Source: Pacificitalea manganoxidans (lineage in GTDB: Bacteria > Pseudomonadota > Alphaproteobacteria > Rhodobacterales > Rhodobacteraceae). From it: 64,000 nt of DNA. The position numbers were made by a program, and so were the translations under genes. The notes beneath the pieces are model-generated. The model made no database searches and had not been told where the DNA came from. It was given only the letters and a program-made list of their open reading frames with translations. The stretch is from the NCBI RefSeq assembly GCF_002504165.1, contig NZ_CP021404.1, forward strand, positions 2,666,001 through 2,730,000, read 5' to 3'. Positions 58,130 to 64,000 of this stretch are shown here, one piece after another (position 1 is the stretch's first letter; each line of letters starts with the position of its first letter).

Positions 58130-58141
58130 GGTTCGCGAACC
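58130..58141. repeat. Perfect 12-bp palindrome upstream of clpA
   Basis: GGTTCGCGAACC lies 79 bases before the clpA start, next to a CTTGAA sequence (58118-58123) that resembles a heat-shock -35 element. No matching -10 at normal spacing was found. It may be an operator or a small RNA hairpin. Confidence 0.4.
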
Positions 58142-58220
58142 AAACCTTAATACTATGAGGCCACGGTCGAAGTCGGGTGCCTCCCGCCCTCTCCGACCCC
58201 ACAGGAAAGGAGCACATCGC

Positions 58221-60551
58221 GTGCCATCGTTTTCGAACACCCTCGAAAAGGCCATCCATGCCGCGCTTGCGCTGGCCAACTCGCGCCGTCATGAACTCGC
58301 CACGCTGGAGCATTTGCTGCTCGCGCTGACCGAGGAGCCTGAAGCCGCCAAGGTGATGAAGGCCTGCTCCGTCGATCTCGACGAACTGCGCCGCACCCTC
58401 GACGAGTTCATCGAGGAAGAACTCTCGACCCTCGTGACCGAGATCGAGGGCTCCGAGGCCGTGCCAACCGCCGCGTTCCAGCGCGTCATTCAGCGCGCCG
58501 CGATCCATGTCCAGTCTTCGGGCCGGACGGAGGTGACGGGCGCCAACGTGCTGGTCGCGATCTTTGCCGAGCGTGAGAGCAATGCGGCCTATTTCCTGCA
58601 GGAGCAGGAGATGACCCGCTACGACGCCGTCAACTACATCGCGCATGGCGTGGCCAAAGATCCGTCCTTTGGCGAAAGCCGCCCCGTGTCCGGCGCGCCC
58701 GAGGATGAGGACGCCGCGTCTGAAACCGCCACCGCCGAGGAAAGCGATGGCAAGGAATCCGCGCTGGGGAAATATTGCGTCGATCTGAACGCGAAATCGC
58801 GCAAGGGCGACGTCGATCCGCTGATCGGCCGCGAATCCGAGGTGGAGCGCTGCATTCAGGTGCTGTGCCGCCGCCGTAAGAACAACCCGCTTCTCGTGGG
58901 CGATCCCGGCGTGGGGAAAACCGCCATCGCCGAAGGTCTGGCACGCAAAATCGTCTCGGGCGAAACGCCCGAGGTGCTGAGTAATGCCACGATCTATTCG
59001 CTGGACATGGGCGCGCTGCTGGCGGGCACCCGGTATCGTGGTGACTTCGAGGAACGGCTGAAGGCGGTCGTGACCGAGCTTGAGGACCACCCCGACGCGA
59101 TCCTGTTCATCGACGAGATCCACACCGTGATCGGTGCGGGAGCGACCTCCGGCGGGGCGATGGATGCCTCTAACCTGCTGAAACCTGCGTTGCAGGGCGG
59201 CAAACTGCGGTGCATGGGCTCCACCACCTATAAGGAGTTCCGCCAGCATTTCGAGAAGGACCGCGCGCTGAGCCGCCGGTTCCAGAAGATCGACGTGAAC
59301 GAACCCTCCGTCGAGGATAGCGTCAAGATTCTGAAAGGGCTGAAGCCCTATTTCGAACGGCATCACGACATCAAATACACTGCCGACGCGATCAAAACGG
59401 CGGTGGAACTGTCGTCGCGCTATATCAACGATCGCAAGCTGCCCGATAAGGCCATCGACGTCATCGATGAGGCCGGCGCCGCGCAGCACCTGATCGCTGA
59501 AAGCCGTCGCCGCAAGACCATCGGCACCAAGGAGATCGAAGCCGTGGTGGCCAAGATCGCCCGCATCCCGCCGAAAAACGTGTCGAAGGACGATGCTGAA
59601 CTGCTGCGCGATCTGGAGGGCACGCTGAAACGTGTGGTCTTTGGTCAGGATACGGCAATCACGGCGCTGGCCTCCGCGATCAAACTGGCGCGGGCCGGTC
59701 TGCGGGAGCCAGAAAAGCCGATCGGGAACTACCTGTTCGCGGGCCCGACCGGCGTGGGCAAAACGGAGGTGGCGAAACAGCTCGCCGATAGCCTCGGGGT
59801 GGAGATGCTCCGCTTTGACATGTCGGAATACATGGAGAAACACGCCGTCAGCCGTCTGATCGGCGCGCCTCCGGGCTATGTCGGCTTCGATCAGGGCGGC
59901 ATGCTGACCGATGGCGTGGATCAGCACCCGCATTGCGTGCTGCTTCTGGACGAAATCGAGAAGGCCCATCCGGATGTCTACAACATCCTGTTGCAGGTCA
60001 TGGATCACGGCAAACTGACCGACCATAACGGTCGCGAGGTAGATTTCCGCAATGTGATCCTGATCATGACCTCCAACGCGGGTGCGGCAGAACAGGCGAA
60101 AGCTGCGATCGGCTTTGGACGCGACCGGCGCGAGGGCGAGGATACCGCCGCGATCGAGCGCACCTTCACGCCCGAGTTCCGCAACCGCCTGGACGCCGTG
60201 ATCTCCTTCGCGCCCTTGGGCCGTGACGTGATCCTGCAGGTGGTCGAGAAGTTCGTGCTGCAACTCGAAGCGCAGCTGCTGGACCGTAACGTGACGATTG
60301 AACTGACGAAGCCTGCCGCCGAATGGCTGGCCGAGCGGGGCTATGATGACAAAATGGGGGCGCGTCCGCTGGGCCGCGTCATTCAGGAAAACATCAAGAA
60401 ACCGCTGGCGGAAGAGCTGCTCTTTGGCAAGCTGGTCAAGGGCGGCATCGTCAAGGTCGGCGTCAAGGACGGCGCGATCCACCTGATCGTGGAGGAGCCG
60501 CAGGCCCGGCGCCTGTCCTCCAAGAAGCCGCCTCTGCTGACGGCAGAATGA
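58221..60551 (+). CDS. clpA: ATP-dependent Clp protease ATP-binding subunit ClpA
   Basis: AAA+ unfoldase of 776 residues that feeds substrates to ClpP. An N-terminal repeat domain (about 1-145; [37 protein letters not shown]) binds the adaptor ClpS. D1 Walker A GDPGVGKT is at 227-234 and D2 Walker A GPTGVGKT at 508-515; the sensor and IGF/L-loop region ([13 protein letters not shown]) is present. The start is GTG with AGGAAAGGAG upstream. clpS, often adjacent, is not found in the 172 bp before it. Confidence 0.95.
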   Translation: MPSFSNTLEKAIHAALALANSRRHELATLEHLLLALTEEPEAAKVMKACSVDLDELRRTLDEFIEEELSTLVTEIEGSEAVPTAAFQRVIQRAAIHVQSSGRTEVTGANVLVAIFAERESNAAYFLQEQEMTRYDAVNYIAHGVAKDPSFGESRPVSGAPEDEDAASETATAEESDGKESALGKYCVDLNAKSRKGDVDPLIGRESEVERCIQVLCRRRKNNPLLVGDPGVGKTAIAEGLARKIVSGETPEVLSNATIYSLDMGALLAGTRYRGDFEERLKAVVTELEDHPDAILFIDEIHTVIGAGATSGGAMDASNLLKPALQGGKLRCMGSTTYKEFRQHFEKDRALSRRFQKIDVNEPSVEDSVKILKGLKPYFERHHDIKYTADAIKTAVELSSRYINDRKLPDKAIDVIDEAGAAQHLIAESRRRKTIGTKEIEAVVAKIARIPPKNVSKDDAELLRDLEGTLKRVVFGQDTAITALASAIKLARAGLREPEKPIGNYLFAGPTGVGKTEVAKQLADSLGVEMLRFDMSEYMEKHAVSRLIGAPPGYVGFDQGGMLTDGVDQHPHCVLLLDEIEKAHPDVYNILLQVMDHGKLTDHNGREVDFRNVILIMTSNAGAAEQAKAAIGFGRDRREGEDTAAIERTFTPEFRNRLDAVISFAPLGRDVILQVVEKFVLQLEAQLLDRNVTIELTKPAAEWLAERGYDDKMGARPLGRVIQENIKKPLAEELLFGKLVKGGIVKVGVKDGAIHLIVEEPQARRLSSKKPPLLTAE

Positions 60552-60558
60552 TCCTCTG

Positions 60559-60586
60559 CGCCCCGCGAAACTTGCCACGCGGGGCG
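60559..60586 (+). other. GC hairpin just after clpA
   Basis: CGCCCCGCG (60559-60567) pairs with CGCGGGGCG (60578-60586), 9 bp, loop of 10. No U-tract follows; it probably stabilises the 3' end ahead of the true terminator 35 bases downstream. Confidence 0.5.
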
Positions 60587-60619
60587 TGGACCGCCGCGCA
60601 TCGCGCTGACGCATTATGG

Positions 60620-60650
60620 AAAGGAGCGGGCATCATGCCTGCTCCTTTTG
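60620..60650 (+). terminator. Intrinsic terminator of clpA
   Basis: AAAGGAGC (60620-60627) pairs with GCTCCTTT (60641-60648), with an inner GGC/GCC, followed by TGCGTTT. The remaining 150 bp to the next gene holds no other clear feature. Confidence 0.75.
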
Positions 60651-60808
60651 CGTTTCAGGGCCATGGCTGTTTGGCCCTGCGCGCCCCGACAAGCGCCGCG
60701 GGTTTTGAGCCGCGGGTTTTAACCGGGCGCTGTTAGCGCCAACATCCAGCCTTGAGCGGGTGCCGGGCCTCTGGTAGATCCGCCGCAGACGCAATTGGGA
60801 GAGCCGAG

Positions 60809-61738
60809 ATGATCATCTGCGCGGGCGAAGCCCTGATCGATATGCTGCCACGGCGCAGCGCCGATGGCGAAAGCTGCTTTGCCCCTATCCCCGGCGGCGC
60901 AGTATTCAATACCGCCATCGCGCTGGGACGGCTGGATGTGCCCGTGGGACTTGCCACCGGGATCAGCACCGATCTGATGGGGCAACGGCTGATCGAAGCG
61001 CTGGAAACCAGCCATGTCGATCACACCCCGGCCCATCGCAGCGACCGCCCGACGACCTTGGCCTTTGTCGAACTGTCCAATGGTCAGGCCAGCTACGCCT
61101 TTTATGATGAGGGCACGGCGGGGCGGATGCTGTCCCCTGATGATCTGCCCGCCGATCTGGGCGATGCCGAAGCGCTGTTCATTGGCGGGATCTCTCTCGT
61201 GTCCGAACCCTGCGCTAGCGCCTATGAGGCGCTCGCCACCCGCGAGGCCGGCAACCGCGTGCTGATGATCGATCCCAATATCCGCCCCGGTTTCATCACC
61301 GACAGCGACGCCTATCGCGCGCGCATCGACCGGCTGATCGGCTTGGCCGATATCGTGAAACTGTCCGATGAGGATCTGCGCTGGCTTTATGGCGCCGAAG
61401 CGCCGCTCGACACGCTTGCACGGCAAATCCTCGATATGGGGCCGAAGCTTTTCTGCCTGACCGAAGGCGCCGATGGCGTGACCGGCTACACGGCGGCTGG
61501 CGCCTTCCGCGTGGCCGCCGAAAAAGCTGAGGTCGTCGATACGGTTGGTGCGGGCGACACATTCAATGCAGGCCTGCTTGCCGGGTTGTTCCGGGCGGGC
61601 AAGCTGGACAAGGACGGGATCGCCGCGCTGGACGAGGCCGCGCTGCGCGACGCCATCGGCCTTGGCGTTCGCGCTGCCGCCGTGACGGTCGCCCGTGCCG
61701 GGGCGAACCCGCCCACCGCTTCTGATCTGGGTCTGTAA
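60809..61738 (+). CDS. PfkB-family carbohydrate kinase (fructokinase-like)
   Basis: Ribokinase-fold sugar kinase of 309 residues. CAGEALIDMLP at the N-terminus and PGGAVFNTAIALGRL bind sugar; DTVGAGDTFNAGLLAGL contains the catalytic Asp and anion hole. The start resembles fructokinases; the sugar is not certain. GGAGAG precedes ATG 60809. dtd follows 9 bases downstream. Confidence 0.9.
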   Translation: MIICAGEALIDMLPRRSADGESCFAPIPGGAVFNTAIALGRLDVPVGLATGISTDLMGQRLIEALETSHVDHTPAHRSDRPTTLAFVELSNGQASYAFYDEGTAGRMLSPDDLPADLGDAEALFIGGISLVSEPCASAYEALATREAGNRVLMIDPNIRPGFITDSDAYRARIDRLIGLADIVKLSDEDLRWLYGAEAPLDTLARQILDMGPKLFCLTEGADGVTGYTAAGAFRVAAEKAEVVDTVGAGDTFNAGLLAGLFRAGKLDKDGIAALDEAALRDAIGLGVRAAAVTVARAGANPPTASDLGL

Positions 61739-61747
61739 GGCGCAGCT

Positions 61748-62194
61748 ATGCGGTTGCTGGTTCAGCGCGTCACCGAAGCCTCGGTCACCGTAGACGGCGC
61801 GCGTATCGCAGAGATCGGCGCCGGGCTGCTGGTGCTGGTTTGCGCCATGCAGGGCGACACCCCCGCCACCGGGCAAGCGCTTGCGGCAAAGCTGGCAAAG
61901 CTGCGGATCTTTGCGGATGACACGGGCCGGATGAATCGCAGCCTGCGCGATACGGGCGGTGCGGCGCTGGTCGTGAGCCAGTTCACTCTGGCCGCCGACA
62001 CCCGGCGCGGCAATCGCCCCGGTTTCAGCAGCGCCGCTCCCCCTGACGCGGGCCGTGCGCTTTACGAAGATTTCGCGCAGGCGCTGGCGGATCAGGGCAT
62101 CCCCGTGCAGACCGGGCGCTTTGGGGCCGATATGGCTGTGGCGCTGGTCAATGACGGGCCGGTCACCATCTGGATCGACAGCGACAGCGCCTGA
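61748..62194 (+). CDS. dtd: D-aminoacyl-tRNA deacylase Dtd
   Basis: Hydrolyses D-aminoacyl-tRNA (and glycyl-tRNA-Ala) to protect translation. Length 148. The [17 protein letters not shown] start, [17 protein letters not shown] and the cross-subunit Gly-Pro motif in [10 protein letters not shown] are typical. Probably co-transcribed with the upstream sugar kinase. Confidence 0.95.
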   Translation: MRLLVQRVTEASVTVDGARIAEIGAGLLVLVCAMQGDTPATGQALAAKLAKLRIFADDTGRMNRSLRDTGGAALVVSQFTLAADTRRGNRPGFSSAAPPDAGRALYEDFAQALADQGIPVQTGRFGADMAVALVNDGPVTIWIDSDSA

Positions 62195-62352
62195 TCCCCA
62201 CGCACACACCGCTTGGTCGCTCTAGGGCGCAGCGGCGACCCCAAAACACGTCAAGGTTGCGCCAATCGAGAAGCGCTTAAACTCTCAGCATATGATGCTT
62301 TCCCGACATCTGCCGACTTGCGCCGCCTTATCCGCGAGTTACTGTCTAAGAT

Positions 62353-63780
62353 ATGACAGAAACACCGCGCTTCTTTGACGAACTGAGCGACCCGGCCGGC
62401 GCACCCCGCCCGCCCTATCGGCAGTTCGATGAGTGGTTCCAGGCCGAGGATATCCGCCGCCTGCGCCAGAAATCCGTCGATGCGGAAACGTTCTTCCGCC
62501 GAACCGGGATCACGTTCAACGTCTATGGCGCGAAGGAGGCCGACGAGCGGCTGATCCCCTTCGACATTGTGCCGCGCATCATTTCCGCGCGCGAATGGGC
62601 CAAGCTGACCCGCGGGATCGAGCAACGTGTGCGGGCGATCAACGCGTTTCTGCACGACATCTACCACCGGCAGGAGATTTTGCGCGCCGGGCGGGTGCCG
62701 TGGCAGCTGATCGCCAATAACGAAGCATTCCTGCCCAAGATGATCGGCGTCACCCCGCCCGGCGGCGTCTACACCCATATCGTCGGCACCGACCTGGTCC
62801 GCACCGGCGAAGACGATTTTTTCGTGCTCGAAGACAACGCGCGCACGCCCTCCGGCGTCTCCTACATGCTGGAGAACCGCGAGACGATGTTGCAGATGTT
62901 CCCCGAACTCTTCAGCCGGAATCGCGTTCGGCAGGTGTCTGACTATCCCACGCGCCTGCGCCGCTCGCTCGCCGCCTGCGCGCCCCCCGCCAGTTCGGGT
63001 AAGCCTGTGGTCGCGGTGCTGACGCCCGGCATCCACAACTCCGCCTATTTCGAGCATTCGTTCCTTGCCGATAACATGGGTGCCGAACTGGTCGAAGGCC
63101 ATGATCTGCGGGTTGTCGACGGGCGCATCGCGATGCGCACCACGCGCGGCTTCCAGCCTATTGACGTGATCTACCGCCGCATCGACGACGATTATCTCGA
63201 CCCGCTCAGCTTCAACCCCGACAGCCTGCTGGGCGTGCCCGGTGTGATGGATGTCTATCGCGCGGGCGGCATCACCATCGCCAACGCCCCCGGCACCGGC
63301 ATCTCCGATGACAAGGCGATCTATAGCTACATGCCGGACATCGTGGAATTCTATACCGGCGAAAAGGCGATCCTGAAAAACGTGCCGACATGGCGCTGCT
63401 CGGACCCTGAGAGCCTAAAATATGTGCTCGATAACCTCGCCGAACTGGTGGTGAAGGAAGTGCACGGCTCCGGCGGCTACGGCATGCTGGTCGGTCCCGC
63501 CGCCTCCAAGAAGGAGATCGAGGCTTTCCGCGCCAAGCTCGAAGCGCGCCCGGCCAATTACATCGCCCAGCCGACGCTGGCGCTGTCGACCGTGCCGATC
63601 CTGACCAAGGCCGGGCTGGCTCCGCGCCATGTAGATCTGCGGCCCTTCGTTCTGGTCAGCCCCGACCGCATCGACATCACCCCCGGCGGCCTGACGCGCG
63701 TGGCGCTGAAGGAAGGCTCGCTGGTCGTGAATTCGTCGCAGGGCGGCGGCACCAAAGACACTTGGGTTCTGGAGGAGTAA
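62353..63780 (+). CDS. Circularly permuted ATP-grasp protein (DUF404/DUF407 type)
   Basis: Protein of 475 residues of the CP_ATPgrasp family. Family blocks: FRRTGITFNVYG, PFDIVPRIISAREW, DLVRTGEDDFFVLEDNARTPSGVSYMLENR (ligase active-site strand), GIHNSAYFEHSFLADNMGAELVEG, and VVKEVHGSGGYGMLVG followed by YIAQPTL. Members are predicted amide or peptide ligases acting with alpha-E and transglutaminase-like partners; none of this is well tested. It begins an operon with the next gene (4 bases apart). Confidence 0.92.
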   Translation: MTETPRFFDELSDPAGAPRPPYRQFDEWFQAEDIRRLRQKSVDAETFFRRTGITFNVYGAKEADERLIPFDIVPRIISAREWAKLTRGIEQRVRAINAFLHDIYHRQEILRAGRVPWQLIANNEAFLPKMIGVTPPGGVYTHIVGTDLVRTGEDDFFVLEDNARTPSGVSYMLENRETMLQMFPELFSRNRVRQVSDYPTRLRRSLAACAPPASSGKPVVAVLTPGIHNSAYFEHSFLADNMGAELVEGHDLRVVDGRIAMRTTRGFQPIDVIYRRIDDDYLDPLSFNPDSLLGVPGVMDVYRAGGITIANAPGTGISDDKAIYSYMPDIVEFYTGEKAILKNVPTWRCSDPESLKYVLDNLAELVVKEVHGSGGYGMLVGPAASKKEIEAFRAKLEARPANYIAQPTLALSTVPILTKAGLAPRHVDLRPFVLVSPDRIDITPGGLTRVALKEGSLVVNSSQGGGTKDTWVLEE

Positions 63781-63784
63781 CCAC

Positions 63785-64000
63785 ATGCTCGGCAAAACCG
63801 CCGGCGGACTCTTCTGGATGTTCCGCTATCTCGAACGCTCGGAAAACACCGCCCGCCTGATCGAGGCCGGTTTCCGCATTGGCCTGACCCGTCCCGACAG
63901 CGCCCATGACGAATGGGCCTCGGTGCTGGAAACCGCCGGTGTGCGGCAACTTTATCTGCAGCATCACGACAGCTACGACGAGGCGCAGGTCATCAACTTT
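63785..64000 (+). CDS. Alpha-E domain protein (DUF403), cut by the window end
   Basis: The first 72 codons of an all-helical alpha-E protein. The N-terminal motif LGKTAGGLFWMFRYLERSENTARLIEAG is diagnostic. It follows the ATP-grasp gene by 4 bases. In related genomes a transglutaminase-like protease and often an Anbu proteasome-like peptidase follow, so the operon probably continues beyond the edge. Confidence 0.92.
   Translation, partial: MLGKTAGGLFWMFRYLERSENTARLIEAGFRIGLTRPDSAHDEWASVLETAGVRQLYLQHHDSYDEAQVINF

Noticed and set aside
57852-60614. A 920-codon minus-strand frame opposite clpA
   Set aside because: It is a codon-bias shadow of clpA, running also into gloB, with no family-like segments.
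60719-62209. A 496-codon minus-strand frame opposite the sugar kinase and dtd
   Set aside because: Both plus-strand genes have intact catalytic motifs, and the antisense frame has none.

Overview
The window is a high-GC chromosomal stretch from an alphaproteobacterium of the Rhodobacteraceae (Roseobacter/Rhodobacter group). The evidence is the gene content and order: an mraZ-rsmH-ftsL-ftsI start of the division cluster with a long structured mraZ leader; a DUF1127 gene followed by tandem CCUCCUCCC-loop small RNAs (the CcsR or 'cuckoo' RNAs known from Rhodobacter); ybgC-tolQRAB-pal-cpoB-tilS-ftsH; an F1-only atpHAGDC operon; and a Mn-type pyrophosphatase. Almost all of it is core chromosome. 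I see no insertion sequence, prophage, CRISPR array, rRNA or tRNA gene.

Layout. 1-3.4 kb: division cluster on the minus strand, with a candidate MraZ operator, promoter and UpsM-like leader RNA. 3.7-4.9 kb: Mrp/ApbC Fe-S carrier. 5.1-6.15 kb: DUF1127 protein and seven tandem small RNAs ending in a strong terminator. 6.3-11.2 kb: UvrD/PcrA helicase, an orphan protein, peptidyl-tRNA hydrolase and a DMT exporter. 11.3-18.3 kb: an accessory catabolic locus made of a GntR regulator and NMT1-type ABC importer (minus), divergent from an FAH-family hydrolase, a gamma-glutamyltransferase-family enzyme and an SBF-type transporter (plus). 18.3-27.2 kb: LysE exporter with LysG-type regulator, DinB, AlaE, YebC, PiT phosphate transporter, class III aminotransferase with a divergent LysR, and a zinc metallopeptidase. 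27.4-37.3 kb: Tol-Pal envelope operon running into tilS and ftsH. 37.3-39.9 kb: M48 lipoprotein protease, a small protein, a lipase-like hydrolase and a Nudix hydrolase. 40.0-42.0 kb: groES-groEL under a CIRCE element. 42.1-50.6 kb: ZIP transporter, Mn-pyrophosphatase, HAD phosphatase, MaoC hydratase, ribF, ycgN, threonine aldolase, hydrolase, HCCA isomerase and prs. 50.7-56.0 kb: H-type lectin protein and the F1 ATP synthase operon. 56.5-62.2 kb: methyltransferase, gloB, clpA, PfkB kinase and dtd. 62.4 kb to the edge: ATP-grasp and alpha-E proteins, the start of a predicted peptide-modification cluster cut by the window end.

How the parts work together. Several blocks concern envelope integrity and proteostasis: division initiation, Tol-Pal, FtsH, M48, GroESL, ClpA and the stress-type DUF1127/small-RNA locus. 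The most interesting element is the small-RNA array. It has six exact 113-bp units plus one divergent leading unit, giving 14 hairpin loops that carry an anti-Shine-Dalgarno-like motif. This is more copies than the four CcsR units of Rhodobacter sphaeroides, and the hairpins are invariant while the linkers vary.

Limits. All calls come from reading the sequence and recalling families; no database search was run. Where the longest reading frame clearly overshoots, starts were moved to the codon with a ribosome-binding site and family-like N-terminus.
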